Assembly (NCBI GenBank): GCA_965657505.1
Contig: CBFHON010000001.1
Span: 1-64,000, forward strand
Direction: 5' to 3'
Origin: TMED109 sp002171375
GTDB taxonomy: Bacteria; Pseudomonadota; Alphaproteobacteria; TMED109
Length of the DNA stretch: 64,000 nucleotides
Shown here one piece after another: positions 9,602-19,116 of the stretch (positions within the stretch are counted from its first letter, which is position 1; each line of letters starts with the position of its first letter). The notes below the pieces were generated by a model. That model was not told the origin of the DNA. It did no database searches and saw only the letters and a list, made by a program, of their open reading frames with translations. Both the position numbers and the translations under genes were made by a program.

Positions 9602-9865
9602 ATGTTCAAACTGCTAATATTATTAGTTTATTTAGTGCCCAATTTCTCTTATGCAGATAGTACAGTTGGTGAGTCCCTTTTTAACAGAAACTGTGCTACA
9701 TGTCATAAGAGAACGGCGCCTAATATAATTGGAACAAAATTGAATTCATCTACATTTTTAATGATAGTTAAAAATGGCAGAGCTGGTACTATGATGGGTT
9801 CATTTAAAAGTAAATTTTCAGACGATGAAATATTAAATATATATTCTTACTTATCAGGAAAATAA
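9602..9865 (+). CDS. small class I c-type cytochrome, periplasmic
   Basis: This 87-residue protein has an N-terminal signal peptide (about residues 1-18, ending SYA), a single covalent haem site CATCH (31-35) and a likely axial methionine in TMMGSF (64/65). It ends with the C-terminal helix signature DDEILNIYSYLSG typical of small cytochromes c. It probably acts as a periplasmic electron carrier, like cytochrome c5/c553 types. The redox partner is unknown. The gene follows the 76-residue membrane protein and abuts the egtD stop in convergent orientation with no spacer. Confidence 0.85.
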   Translation: MFKLLILLVYLVPNFSYADSTVGESLFNRNCATCHKRTAPNIIGTKLNSSTFLMIVKNGRAGTMMGSFKSKFSDDEILNIYSYLSGK

Positions 9866-10849
9866 TTATTTTTTCCACAGTGAATTTAAGTAACCTTTAT
9901 CTTTATTCATATAATTATCAATGATAGAAAATCCTGTTTTAAATGCTATTTTCTCTATATCTTCTATTGAAAATTTAAATGAATATTCTAGATGTATTGG
10001 TTCAAATAGTTTAAATTTAAAACTTTTGTTTAATTTTTTTAAATGTATTTGCTGTTTTTCAGTAGAAATTAAGAAACTTTCCATAGCCCCTAATAATGGA
10101 TTGTACTTCCCATAATGTATAAATGTTTTTAAATTAAAGTTACCTTGTAACTCATTATTAATTCTTTTTAACAAATTCAAGTTAAATTTTTTTGTAAGTT
10201 TGCTTGAGTCATTGTAAGCTTTATTAAGCTTCCTAATATCTTTTTTTAAGTCAAAGCCTGCAAATACATAACTATTATTTGATATGTTATTATATATTTT
10301 TTTCATAAATTTAATTGACTCAGATCTTTCAAAATTTCCTATATTTGAGCCTAAAAATAGAACTAATTGTCTATTTTGAGATATAGTTTTAACATAACGT
10401 AGACCTTCAAAATATTCACTTACTATTCCATTAATTTTAAGTCTATTACTTTCTTTGATCGTTTTATTTAATAATTCAAGTGCTTTTTTAGATATATCAA
10501 TTGGATAATAGTTGACTATATAATTACATTTTAAAAAACCGTTAATGATAATTTTACTTTTACTTCCATCACCTGGACCAAGTTCAATTATATCTATTTC
10601 TTTTAACTTTAGTAAAGTTGGTAATTTAAATTTTATTTTATTTAATACTTCTATTTCATTTCTAGTAAGATAATAATCTGGGTGTTTTGTAATTTTTTGA
10701 AAAATTTTTGATCCCGTATCATCATAAAAATATTTAGAAGAAATAGCTTTATTTTTTAAGTTCAAGCCATTTTCAACATCTATTGTAAAAGTATTAAGTT
10801 TAGATACTTTCTGTTTCTTTTTACTTTGTTCTAAATTAATTATTCTCAT
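9866..10849 (-). CDS. egtD: L-histidine N-alpha-methyltransferase EgtD
   Basis: SAM-dependent enzyme that trimethylates histidine to hercynine, the first step of ergothioneine synthesis. The family signature SKYFYDDTGSKIFQKITKHPDYYLTRNE appears near residues 39-66 (described here only by its ends, SKYFYDDTGS and YYLTRNE), followed by the SAM-binding segment IIELGPGDGSKSK and LVLFLGSNIGNF. The length of 327 aa matches EgtD. Its start codon overlaps the egtB stop (ATGA), so egtB and egtD are translationally coupled, with egtB first. This two-gene arrangement lacks egtA, egtC and egtE, as in many non-actinobacteria where EgtB uses cysteine directly. Confidence 0.92.
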   Translation of the reverse strand: MRIINLEQSKKKQKVSKLNTFTIDVENGLNLKNKAISSKYFYDDTGSKIFQKITKHPDYYLTRNEIEVLNKIKFKLPTLLKLKEIDIIELGPGDGSKSKIIINGFLKCNYIVNYYPIDISKKALELLNKTIKESNRLKINGIVSEYFEGLRYVKTISQNRQLVLFLGSNIGNFERSESIKFMKKIYNNISNNSYVFAGFDLKKDIRKLNKAYNDSSKLTKKFNLNLLKRINNELQGNFNLKTFIHYGKYNPLLGAMESFLISTEKQQIHLKKLNKSFKFKLFEPIHLEYSFKFSIEDIEKIAFKTGFSIIDNYMNKDKGYLNSLWKK

Positions 10850-12078
10850 TGAACATCTCTAGCTAATCTAATTCCAGAAAACATCCACCTTTGATGAGGT
10901 TCGTAAAAGTTTCTATATGTATTTCTAATATGTTCTGAAGGTGTGGCTATACTGCCTCCTTTTAGTACAAATTGTCCACACATAAATTTTTCATTATATT
11001 CTTCTATTTCTTCATGAAAAGGCTTAAAACCAGGATATGATGAATAATGGCTCTTCGTCCACCACCATAGATTATTTACAGATAAATTTATATCACTAGC
11101 ATGGTAAATACTTTTACTACTATTTAGGTTTTTATTTTTTGAGTTTATTGTTTTTAAAAATATTTCTGACTCTTCCTCGGTAGGTAAACGACTATCAGCC
11201 CACTTTGCATATGCAGAGGCTTCATAATAGCTTATATGGCATACCGGAGCATCTCCAATTAAAGAATATAAGCCATGTAAAGTGAATTCTTTTATAGTAC
11301 CCTTATTATTGTAGTTCCAATATAGAGGGCAACTTATCTGATTAGAATTAACCCACTCCCAACCTTTACTTAACCAATATTGAGGTTTCTGATAACCTTT
11401 TTGTGCTATAAACTTTTTATAATCATTATTTGTTACGTATTGTTTATTAATTCTGAAAGGGTTAATATAGACTTTATGTTGAGGTTTTTCATTATCGTAT
11501 GTAAACATCCTATTATCTGCACCGACTAAATATAGACCTTCATCAAAATACTGCCATTTTTCTAATTTACGCTTTATTTTAGGAATGTTATTTTTTGAAA
11601 AACTAATATTATTTAAATTTATATTTAATACAAATTTAATATCCATTAATATTAATTCTTGATGTTGTTCTTCGTGATTTATTCCTAATTGTATAAGAAA
11701 ATTAATTTTTTTATTATTTTTATTGGAAGTAATAATTTTACTAATTTCTTTATTAATATAATTCCTATATTTTTTAATTTCTTGAACTGTTGGACGTGAT
11801 AATTGACCTCTCAAGTTTTGTGTCCAATGATTACCGATTGATTTGTAATAAGAATTAAAAATAGTATTATACGTTTCGTTATATCTTTTTTTATTATTTT
11901 TAAATTTTAATAAAATAATTTCTTCGAAAAACCATGAAGTATGTCCTAAATGCCATTTAATAGGACTTACTTCTTCATTAGGTTGCACCACATAATCTTC
12001 TATCTCAAGGGATTTGCATAGAGAAAGCGTTTTTTTTCTGATACTAACAAACTTCTTAAGTAAATCACTATTTTTCAT
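10846..12078 (-). CDS. egtB: ergothioneine sulfoxide synthase EgtB
   Basis: Non-haem iron enzyme that joins hercynine to a thiol donor (cysteine or gamma-glutamylcysteine) using O2. The N-terminal DinB-like half carries the iron ligands: H46 in WHLGHTSWFFEE and the HxxxHxE motif at 135-141 (HEEQHQE). The C-terminal half is a formylglycine-generating-enzyme/sulfatase-modifying fold, with GADNRMFTYDNEKP, LPTEEE and the closing GGSIATP...RNTYRNFYEPHQRW...GIRLAR segment. The 410-aa length and absence of a fused EgtD or EgtC domain are usual for proteobacterial EgtB. It is the first gene of a coupled egtBD operon and is divergent from selO, sharing a 131-bp promoter region. Confidence 0.92.
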   Translation of the reverse strand: MKNSDLLKKFVSIRKKTLSLCKSLEIEDYVVQPNEEVSPIKWHLGHTSWFFEEIILLKFKNNKKRYNETYNTIFNSYYKSIGNHWTQNLRGQLSRPTVQEIKKYRNYINKEISKIITSNKNNKKINFLIQLGINHEEQHQELILMDIKFVLNINLNNISFSKNNIPKIKRKLEKWQYFDEGLYLVGADNRMFTYDNEKPQHKVYINPFRINKQYVTNNDYKKFIAQKGYQKPQYWLSKGWEWVNSNQISCPLYWNYNNKGTIKEFTLHGLYSLIGDAPVCHISYYEASAYAKWADSRLPTEEESEIFLKTINSKNKNLNSSKSIYHASDINLSVNNLWWWTKSHYSSYPGFKPFHEEIEEYNEKFMCGQFVLKGGSIATPSEHIRNTYRNFYEPHQRWMFSGIRLARDVQ

Positions 12079-12209
12079 TATACTGTCTATTTATTCATTA
12101 TTAATTATGATTAATACTATTTTAAACTATATCTAAGTATTTAAAAATAAATTATATAAGGTAATATAATTAATAAAGTACTATTTTATTAAATATTGGA
12201 TATTTTTTT

Positions 12210-13673
12210 ATGAATTTAAATTCTATAACCTTTGATAATAGCTACGCTCGTTTACCAAAAAAATTTTATGCTAATGTTAATCCTACGCCTGTAAAAAATC
12301 CTAATATTATTAAATTAAATACACAATTAGCAGATAATTTAGGAATAAAACTGAATAATATAGATCTTGAAAAGTTTTTTTCAGGTAATTCTTTATTAGA
12401 AGGCTCTCAACCTATTGCGATGGCTTATGCCGGTCATCAATTTGGTCATTGGGTTCCTCAATTAGGTGACGGTAGAGCTGTACTTTTAGGAGAAATAATA
12501 GATACAAATGGATGTAGAAGAGATATCCAACTTAAAGGATGTGGACCAACTCCATTTTCGAGAATGGGAGATGGACGCGCTTGGTTGGGTCCTATTTTAA
12601 GAGAGTATGTTTTAAGTGAAGCAATGGAAAATATGGGTGTTCCAACTACGCGAGCATTATCGGCAATATCAACTGGGGAAAGTGTATATAGAGAAAAAGA
12701 ATTTCCTGGTGCAATTTTAACAAGAGTGGCTTTTAGTCATGTAAGAGTAGGAACATTTCAATATTTTTCTGCTAGGCAAGACCTAGAAGGTTTAAAAATT
12801 TTGGCTGACTATGTAATAAATAGACATTATCAGAATTGTGTTAACGATAAAAATCCTTATTTAAGTTTATTAAAAGAGGTTATTAAACGTCAAGCTCTTC
12901 TGGTTTCAAAATGGATGGGAATAGGATTTATTCATGGGGTATTGAATACAGACAATACATCTATATATGGAGAAACAATAGATTATGGACCGTGTGCATT
13001 TATGGATGAATATAGCTCTAATAAAGTATTTAGTTCAATTGATCAAACGGGACGATATGCATATAAAAACCAGCCAGAAATAGTAAAATGGAATTTAGCG
13101 TGTTTTGCTTCTTGTTTATTACCATTAATTGATGAAAATGAAAAACAAGCAATAAGTTTAGCGCAAAATGTAGTTGATGAATTTTCCGATTTATACAAAT
13201 CTTATTGGATTAAAATTTTTAGAAATAAATTAGGGTTATCAAAAGTATATGAAAATGATCAAAAATTAATTGATAACTTATTAAATTTAATGGAGACAGA
13301 TCAAACTGATTTTACTTTAACGTTTAGAGGTCTTAGTACTTTAGCTAATAGTAATAGTTTGGAGTTTAAAAAATATTTTTCAAATCAGAATAAAATAAAT
13401 GAATGGATTAATAATTGGAGACATAGGATATCTCAAGAAGGTAAAGAAAAAAAAGATATTGCTAAATTAATTAATTCAATTAACCCTTCTTATATTCCAA
13501 GAAATCATCGAATAGAAGAAATAATAGATAAAGCATTAGAGGGTGATTATTCATATTTTGAATTACTAAATAAAGTTTTAAATAAACCGTACAATGACCA
13601 GAATGAATATAAAAATTTTCAAGTACCTCCTGATATAAATCAAATAGTTACTCAAACATTTTGTGGTACATAG
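12210..13673 (+). CDS. selO: protein adenylyltransferase SelO (YdiU/UPF0061)
   Basis: Pseudokinase-fold enzyme that transfers AMP to protein Ser/Thr/Tyr residues and modulates glutathionylation during oxidative stress. The family landmarks are clear: YAGHQFGHWVPQLGDGRA, QLKGCGPTPFSR.GDGRA, and the inverted active-site elements HGVLNTDNTSIYGET and DYGPCAFMD. The C-terminus ends FCGT, with Cys485 in the place where eukaryotic SelO has selenocysteine, so the redox-active residue is conserved as cysteine. The length of 487 aa is typical. It is divergent from the ergothioneine genes, so three redox-stress functions sit together. Confidence 0.95.
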   Translation: MNLNSITFDNSYARLPKKFYANVNPTPVKNPNIIKLNTQLADNLGIKLNNIDLEKFFSGNSLLEGSQPIAMAYAGHQFGHWVPQLGDGRAVLLGEIIDTNGCRRDIQLKGCGPTPFSRMGDGRAWLGPILREYVLSEAMENMGVPTTRALSAISTGESVYREKEFPGAILTRVAFSHVRVGTFQYFSARQDLEGLKILADYVINRHYQNCVNDKNPYLSLLKEVIKRQALLVSKWMGIGFIHGVLNTDNTSIYGETIDYGPCAFMDEYSSNKVFSSIDQTGRYAYKNQPEIVKWNLACFASCLLPLIDENEKQAISLAQNVVDEFSDLYKSYWIKIFRNKLGLSKVYENDQKLIDNLLNLMETDQTDFTLTFRGLSTLANSNSLEFKKYFSNQNKINEWINNWRHRISQEGKEKKDIAKLINSINPSYIPRNHRIEEIIDKALEGDYSYFELLNKVLNKPYNDQNEYKNFQVPPDINQIVTQTFCGT

Positions 13674-13722
13674 TTTTATTTCATGATAAATTAAAGGCTC
13701 TAAAAATTAGGGGAATGATATT

Positions 13723-14475
13723 ATGAAAAAAAATGGAATAAAAGATGCTTGGGATAAAGGTGAATCAATAGTAAATGGCTGGTCTTCAATAGCAAATACT
13801 TTTAGCTCTGAAATAATGGCTGCTTCTGGGTTTGATAGTATTACGCTCGATATGCAACACGGACTAGTAGGGTATCAAAAAGTTGTTGAAATGTTACAAG
13901 CTATATCCGCTTATAATATAACTCCTATGGTAAGAGTTCCTTGGAATGATCCTAGTATGGTCATGAAATGTTTAGATGCAGGTGCTTATGGTATAATTTG
14001 TCCAATGGTGAATACACAAGAAGAATGCGTAAAGTTTGTTTCCGCATGTAGGTACGCGCCAAGAGGAAATAGAAGCTTTGGACCTGTAAGGGCAAGAATT
14101 TACGCAGGGGATGATTATTTTCAGCATGCAAATGATACTTTACTTAACTTTGCAATGATTGAAACATCTGAAGCAGTTGATAATTTAGATAAAATATTAT
14201 CTGTAGAAGAATTAGATGCTGTATATGTAGGTCCAAGTGATTTAGCTGTTACGATGGGGTATGTTCCATTCACTTATGAGAAAGAAGTAGAGGATTGTAT
14301 AAAATATATAGCAGATACTTGTAAAAAATATAATATTAGAACTGGCATTCACTGTCCAGATGGCAAGACTGTTAAAGAACGTTTTAATATAGGATATGAT
14401 TTAGGAACAATTTCTGCAGATGCAGCGCTTTTAACGCAAGCATCTAAAAGAGAGATTGCTGATGCAAAAAAATAA
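13723..14475 (+). CDS. HpcH/HpaI-type class II aldolase
   Basis: Metal-dependent pyruvate aldolase of the HpcH/HpaI/GarL family, which cleaves or forms 4-hydroxy-2-oxoacids. The TIM-barrel motifs are visible: DSITLDMQHGLVGY near residues 40-52 with the catalytic histidine, MVRVPWNDP, GAYGIICPMVNTQEE, then ARIYAGDDY, the metal-ligand glutamate in AMIETSEAVDN and the aspartate in VGPSDLAVTMG. The 250-aa length is normal. A GGGGA-like ribosome-binding site precedes the ATG. It heads a short run with a DUF2256 gene and a TPP-dependent enzyme; a joint pathway through 2-oxoacids is possible but not shown. The substrate is unknown. Confidence 0.87.
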   Translation: MKKNGIKDAWDKGESIVNGWSSIANTFSSEIMAASGFDSITLDMQHGLVGYQKVVEMLQAISAYNITPMVRVPWNDPSMVMKCLDAGAYGIICPMVNTQEECVKFVSACRYAPRGNRSFGPVRARIYAGDDYFQHANDTLLNFAMIETSEAVDNLDKILSVEELDAVYVGPSDLAVTMGYVPFTYEKEVEDCIKYIADTCKKYNIRTGIHCPDGKTVKERFNIGYDLGTISADAALLTQASKREIADAKK

Positions 14476-14498
14476 TTATTTAAGAATAAATATTTTAA

Positions 14499-14645
14499 AT
14501 GAATAAAAGTGAGCTTCCAGAAAAGATTTGTATTATCTGTAAAAGACCGTTCAAGTGGAGAAAAAAATGGAAATTAAATTGGAAGCAAGTAAAATATTGT
14601 TCAAAAAAATGTTCTAGTATGTCAAAAAAGTTAAAGGTTAATTAA
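14499..14645 (+). CDS. DUF2256 family zinc-ribbon micro-protein (48 aa)
   Basis: This small gene sits in the gap between the aldolase and the TPP enzyme. The product has the DUF2256 pattern: CIIC at residues 11-14, then RPFKWRKKWKLNW with its invariant W-R-K-K-W, then KYCSKKC (33-39), giving a four-cysteine zinc knuckle in a highly basic protein. DUF2256 proteins are widespread in proteobacteria and have no assigned function; the fold suggests nucleic-acid binding. It lies 23 nt after the aldolase stop and 8 nt before the next start, so it is probably within an operon. Confidence 0.85.
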   Translation: MNKSELPEKICIICKRPFKWRKKWKLNWKQVKYCSKKCSSMSKKLKVN

Positions 14646-14653
14646 TATAGAAA

Positions 14654-16225
14654 ATGAAATCTGAACTAAAAATGAATGGCGCAGAAAGTTTAGTAAGAAC
14701 TCTTGTACATAATAAAGTAGATGTTTGTTTTTCCAACCCTGGAACATCTGAAATGCACTTTGTGGGAGCTTTAGATAAAGTTACTGGAATTAGATGTGTA
14801 CTGGGTTTATTTGAAGGTGTTATTACAGGTGCTGCAGACGGATACTTTAGAATGAGTGGAAAGCCTGCTTCTACTTTATTACATTTAGGACCAGGTTTAG
14901 CTAATGGATTAGCTAGTATTCATAATGCTAAAAAAGCTAATTCAGGAATGGTTAATATAATTGGACAGCATACTTTACAACATCTGGAACTTGAATCCCC
15001 ATTAACATCTGATATAGAAGCAATAGCGAAACCTATGTCGCATTGGGTCAAAACTTCCAAAAAATCTGAAGAATTATCTAAAGATGGTGCTGAAGCCATA
15101 GAGAATGCTAAAAAAGCACCTGGCCAAATATCTTCTCTTATTTTACCAGCTGATACGGCATGGGGAGAAGGAGGTGATATTGTTAAAGCTAAAGATTCTG
15201 CTTATAGAACTAAAGTTGATAAAGAAACTATACAAAATATAGCTAAGTTTCTTTCTAATGGTAAGCATTCTACTCTTCTTTTAGGAGGAGGGGCGCTAAC
15301 GGTAGAAGCGACTTTACTGGCTGGTAAAATCTCAAGAAAGACTGGATGTGGTATAATCACGGAAGCAGCTAATGCTCGTTTATCTAGAGGTGCAGGTAGA
15401 TTAGATATGCTGAGGATACCTGGAGCAGGTGTAGTTGATAGAGCACTAGCTATGTTAGATAAAGCTGGACAATTAGTTTTAGTAGGTTCTAAGCCTCCTG
15501 TAGCATTTTTTGGTTATCCAGATAAACCAAGTTTATTATATAGGGAAGATACTCCCATAATGAGTTTAGCAGATGTAGATGAAGATATTCTGTCTGCTTT
15601 AACTGATCTTGCAGTTGAACTAGGTGCTATAAATGAATCTCCTAAATTCCTTGCAGAATATAAAAGGCCAGAAGTACCAAATGGAAATATTACTAAGGAA
15701 AAATTAGCGTTAGCTATAGGTAATAAACTTCCTGAAAATGCTATCGTAGTGGATGAATCCGTTACTACTGGAAGAGATTTTTTTCCTGCAACTTCTGGTG
15801 CACCACCTCATGATTGGTTAAATAATAGAGGAGGAGCTATAGGTTATGGTATGCCTGTTGCGATAGGAGCAGCAGTAGCATGTCCGGATAGAAAAGTAGT
15901 TTTATTAGAAGGTGATGGAAGTGGAATGTATACAGTTCAGTCTTTGTGGACTATGGCAAGAGAAAATTTAGATATTACTATATTAATATTTGCCAATCGT
16001 ACTTATGAAATATTGAGAGGTGAGCTTACCAATGTTGGTGTTCAAAACCCAGGTCCAAGAGCAGTAGATATGCTAACGTTAGATAGGCCATATTTAGATT
16101 GGGTACATATAGCAAAAGGAATGGGCGTAGAAGCAATAAAAGTTAATGACTGCAAAAAACTTTTGGATGCATTAGATATTGGTATAAAAAAAAACGGACC
16201 ATTTCTTATCGAAATTATTTTTTAA
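14654..16225 (+). CDS. thiamine-diphosphate enzyme, acetolactate-synthase-like
   Basis: TPP-dependent decarboxylase or carboligase of the acetolactate synthase large-subunit superfamily. The activating glutamate is in GLFEGVITGAADGY, a central domain follows (GGGALTVEAT), and the C-terminal TPP/Mg motif is GDGSGMYTVQSLW with the later N of FANRTYE. The 523-aa length is shorter than true IlvB (about 560-590), no IlvN regulatory subunit follows, and the FAD-type loop is weak, so it is probably not the biosynthetic acetolactate synthase. Paralogues of this type are annotated as benzoylformate or oxoacid decarboxylases without proof. Its 3' end overlaps the convergent gene at 16215 by 11 nt. Confidence 0.82.
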   Translation: MKSELKMNGAESLVRTLVHNKVDVCFSNPGTSEMHFVGALDKVTGIRCVLGLFEGVITGAADGYFRMSGKPASTLLHLGPGLANGLASIHNAKKANSGMVNIIGQHTLQHLELESPLTSDIEAIAKPMSHWVKTSKKSEELSKDGAEAIENAKKAPGQISSLILPADTAWGEGGDIVKAKDSAYRTKVDKETIQNIAKFLSNGKHSTLLLGGGALTVEATLLAGKISRKTGCGIITEAANARLSRGAGRLDMLRIPGAGVVDRALAMLDKAGQLVLVGSKPPVAFFGYPDKPSLLYREDTPIMSLADVDEDILSALTDLAVELGAINESPKFLAEYKRPEVPNGNITKEKLALAIGNKLPENAIVVDESVTTGRDFFPATSGAPPHDWLNNRGGAIGYGMPVAIGAAVACPDRKVVLLEGDGSGMYTVQSLWTMARENLDITILIFANRTYEILRGELTNVGVQNPGPRAVDMLTLDRPYLDWVHIAKGMGVEAIKVNDCKKLLDALDIGIKKNGPFLIEIIF

Positions 16226-16703
16226 TTGTAAAACTATTACTTCTCAAAAATTTATAAAATCTAGGAACAAATTTTTTACATATTTCTTGATCATTAGATA
16301 TTATACCTGAACTATTAATATATTTTCCATTAGCTTTTTTATTTTTATTCATTAAGTCTAAATATTTATTTTTCATAAATATTATTTGTTCATCTATTTC
16401 TTCTTTAATTTTTCTCTGCTCTGTTTTTTGAAGCATAATTTTAGTAATAATGGCCCCTTCTTGAAGGTTTATGGAGGCTAACAGTATATTATTATTTGGC
16501 AATACTTCATTAATAGCTTGAAATAAACTGCTGCACTGTAAAGAGAAATGTGAAAGATACTTTAGTTTTCCTATTTCTGACTTTAAATTTTGTTGTTTAT
16601 ACAAATCTTTTAGTGAAATTATATCATCTTCGGAGTTAACATAATTTATATTAAAGATAAATATTGCTAAAACTAATATATTTATAAATTTAGTAATTTT
16701 CAT
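16215..16703 (-). CDS. hypothetical exported protein
   Basis: This 162-residue protein starts with a typical signal peptide (MKITKFINILVLAIFIFNINYVNS, cleavage near residue 24). The mature part is mainly helical and charged, with two cysteines (SLQCSSLF and EICKKF) that could form a disulfide in the periplasm. I recognise no family. It overlaps the convergent TPP gene by 11 nt, and its upstream region is shared with the sugar transporter genes (176-bp divergent spacer 16704-16879). Confidence 0.68.
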   Translation of the reverse strand: MKITKFINILVLAIFIFNINYVNSEDDIISLKDLYKQQNLKSEIGKLKYLSHFSLQCSSLFQAINEVLPNNNILLASINLQEGAIITKIMLQKTEQRKIKEEIDEQIIFMKNKYLDLMNKNKKANGKYINSSGIISNDQEICKKFVPRFYKFLRSNSFTIKK

Positions 16704-16879
16704 TTATTTATTTTCACTTTAATTATAATTTGCTTTGGTTTTTTTTAAAATACAATTTAGCATAGAATTAGTCTATTTTTCTTAAATATTATTTGTAAAT
16801 TTTCCTAAAGTATTATTAAACTAAATAACCTTATTTGTAATTATACCAAATTAAACTCATTTTTGGGGAGGAAAAGGAA

Positions 16880-18229
16880 TTGAAAAAAGCATCTATAAAT
16901 AGAAGAAAATTTGTAAAGGGTGTGAGTGCAGTAGGTGGATATACAATAGCTGCTCCATATGTAAAAACAGCACATTCAGCAGGAAAATTATTATTAGGAA
17001 TATGGTCTCATTGGATACCTGGAGCGGATGATATGTTAAGACATATTCTTGTCAAATGGGGAGAGAAGAATGGAGTTGAAGTTAAGGTAGATTTTATCAC
17101 TTCTATAGGGAATAAGTTACTTTTAACAGCACAAGCTGAATCTAGAGCAAAAACTGGTCACGATATATTTTCATTACCTACTTGGTTTGGAACTATGTTT
17201 AAGCACAGATTAGATCCAATTGATGATGTTGTGGAAGATATAATAAATAAACATGGACCTTTATTAGATTCAGCACGTTTTTATGCTCATTTAGATGGTC
17301 ATTGGAGAGGAGCGCCAGCTCCTACAGGGTCCTTTTTTGATTCTTTTGTTTCTCGTTTTGATTTGTTTAAAGAGCATGCAGGAATTGATCTAAAGGAAAT
17401 GTTTCCAGCTAATGAAAATAGAAATGAAGAACTTATAAATAATTGGACGTATGATACATTTTTAATAGCGGCAGAAAAATTATATAAAGCTGGCAAACCT
17501 TTTGGAGCTACTATAGGAGCTACGCCAGATAGTCGTTGGTTAAGTTCTCTTTTTACAGCTTATGGTGCAGAACTAGTAAATAAAGATGGAGATATTTCAG
17601 TTGATTCTGATTCTGTACGAGAGGTATTGGAATATCTAAAAAAATTAACAGAATTTATGCCTAAGAGTGTATATGCATGGGACGATTCTAGCAATAATCG
17701 CTGGCTTATTTCAGGAGAAGGTTCAGTTATATCAAATCCAGCTAGTGCATGGGCTGTTGCAAAAAGAGATAATCCAAATGTAGCTAAAAATTTATGGCAT
17801 CATGACGCCCCAAGAGGACCTAAAGGAAGGTTTAGGCCTGATAATTCGCAATATTGGGGTATATGGAGTTTTGCTCAAAATAAATCAGCTGCCAAGGATT
17901 TACTGAGATATGTTTCTGAAAAATCTGTTGTTGATGCTTGTGTTGAAGCTTCTCAAGGATATGATATTCCCTTAATTATTTCTCATTTTAAAGATAATAA
18001 AACATGGGTAGACGCTTCTCCTCCTGATGGAGTTCTTTATAATTATCCGATGAGGGGTGATGAAGTTCCAGTTGCACCTGGCTATCCTGCTCCTCCTGAA
18101 ATAGCATCTCAAATCACAACACAATATATTATTGCTAATTTAGTCGCTAGGATAACTTCAAAGGGACAGTCGATCAAAAAAGGAATTAGATGGGCAGAAA
18201 ATGAGCTAGAAGGTATTATGAGAGGATAA
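16880..18229 (+). CDS. sugar ABC transporter substrate-binding protein (CUT1 type)
   Basis: Extracellular solute-binding protein family 1, the periplasmic receptor of the transporter encoded by the next three genes. Translation begins at a TTG preceded by a strong GGGGAGGAAAAGG purine run. The N-terminus has a twin-arginine motif (NRRKFVKG) and hydrophobic segment ending AHSA, so export is probably by Tat, which is unusual but known for alphaproteobacterial binding proteins. The mature part contains features of carbohydrate receptors, such as MFKHRLDPIDDVVEDI, TIGATPDSRWLSSLF and the C-terminal EIASQITTQYIIANLVAR. At 449 aa it fits oligosaccharide or polyol receptors. The ligand is unknown. 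The stop overlaps the next start by 1 nt (TAATG). Confidence 0.88.
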   Translation: MKKASINRRKFVKGVSAVGGYTIAAPYVKTAHSAGKLLLGIWSHWIPGADDMLRHILVKWGEKNGVEVKVDFITSIGNKLLLTAQAESRAKTGHDIFSLPTWFGTMFKHRLDPIDDVVEDIINKHGPLLDSARFYAHLDGHWRGAPAPTGSFFDSFVSRFDLFKEHAGIDLKEMFPANENRNEELINNWTYDTFLIAAEKLYKAGKPFGATIGATPDSRWLSSLFTAYGAELVNKDGDISVDSDSVREVLEYLKKLTEFMPKSVYAWDDSSNNRWLISGEGSVISNPASAWAVAKRDNPNVAKNLWHHDAPRGPKGRFRPDNSQYWGIWSFAQNKSAAKDLLRYVSEKSVVDACVEASQGYDIPLIISHFKDNKTWVDASPPDGVLYNYPMRGDEVPVAPGYPAPPEIASQITTQYIIANLVARITSKGQSIKKGIRWAENELEGIMRG

Positions 18230-19116
18230 TGAAAATAAATAATTTATTTATTTGGTTAAAGCAAAAACCCCGTATTGCATTTTTTATGTGTTTGCCACTA
18301 ATTTTAATGGTTGCTTGTTTGATAATATATCCATTCTTTTATTCTATATTTTTGGCTACGTTAAATAAGGCTGAAACAAAATTTGTAGGTTTTGCTAATT
18401 TCTTGTTTTTATTCAAAAGAGAAACATTTTGGTTGGTAGTTCAGCAATCTATATTTTTTGCTTTAGTAGCAGTATTTTTTAAAGCTTTAATAGGTTTTAT
18501 TGCAGCACATTCTATTAATGCAATACCTTCAAAAGGTCAAAGAAAATGGCGTGGAATGTTACTAATTCCATGGGTTATTCCTCCTGCTTTATCGACATTA
18601 GGTTGGTGGTGGCTTTTTGAGCCCACTTATAGTGCTTTAAATTGGCTGCTAGAAAAATTATCAATTGATGCAATACCATGGTTAAGTGAAACTTTTTGGG
18701 CAAGATTTTCAATTATTTTAGTTAATATATGGGTTGGAGCTCCCTTTTTTTTAATTATGTATCTAGCAGCTTTAAAGTCTATCCCAGAAGACTTATATGA
18801 AGCAGCTTCTATAGATGGAGCTAATTATTGGCAGAAATTATTTTTTATTACGCTTCCAATGATGAAAAATATAATTTCAATTACAATACTTTTTTCTATA
18901 ATTGTTACTTTTGCTAATTTTGATATTGTTAGAGTTTTAACAAGAGGTGGTCCAATTGATACAACTCATCTTTTTGCAACCTATGCTTTTAGAGTTGGAA
19001 TAGAATCTGGAGATATTCCTCTTGGTGCTGCGGTATCTTTATTTATGTTTCCTGTTTTGGCCGTTTTATCATTTATTATTTTACGAAATGTAAGGAAAAG
19101 AACAAATGAGGTATAA
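18229..19116 (+). CDS. sugar ABC transporter permease, MalF/UgpA type
   Basis: Inner-membrane permease with about six helices. The EAA loop that docks on the ATPase is present as LYEAASIDGANYWQKLFFITLP near residue 187 (shown here as EAASIDGAN...ITLP). A first helix follows a short cytoplasmic N-terminus (RIAFFMCLPLILMVACLI). The 295-aa length fits CUT1 MalF-like subunits lacking the large periplasmic loop of E. coli MalF. It overlaps the binding-protein stop by 1 nt and abuts the second permease gene with no gap, indicating translational coupling. Confidence 0.9.
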   Translation: MKINNLFIWLKQKPRIAFFMCLPLILMVACLIIYPFFYSIFLATLNKAETKFVGFANFLFLFKRETFWLVVQQSIFFALVAVFFKALIGFIAAHSINAIPSKGQRKWRGMLLIPWVIPPALSTLGWWWLFEPTYSALNWLLEKLSIDAIPWLSETFWARFSIILVNIWVGAPFFLIMYLAALKSIPEDLYEAASIDGANYWQKLFFITLPMMKNIISITILFSIIVTFANFDIVRVLTRGGPIDTTHLFATYAFRVGIESGDIPLGAAVSLFMFPVLAVLSFIILRNVRKRTNEV

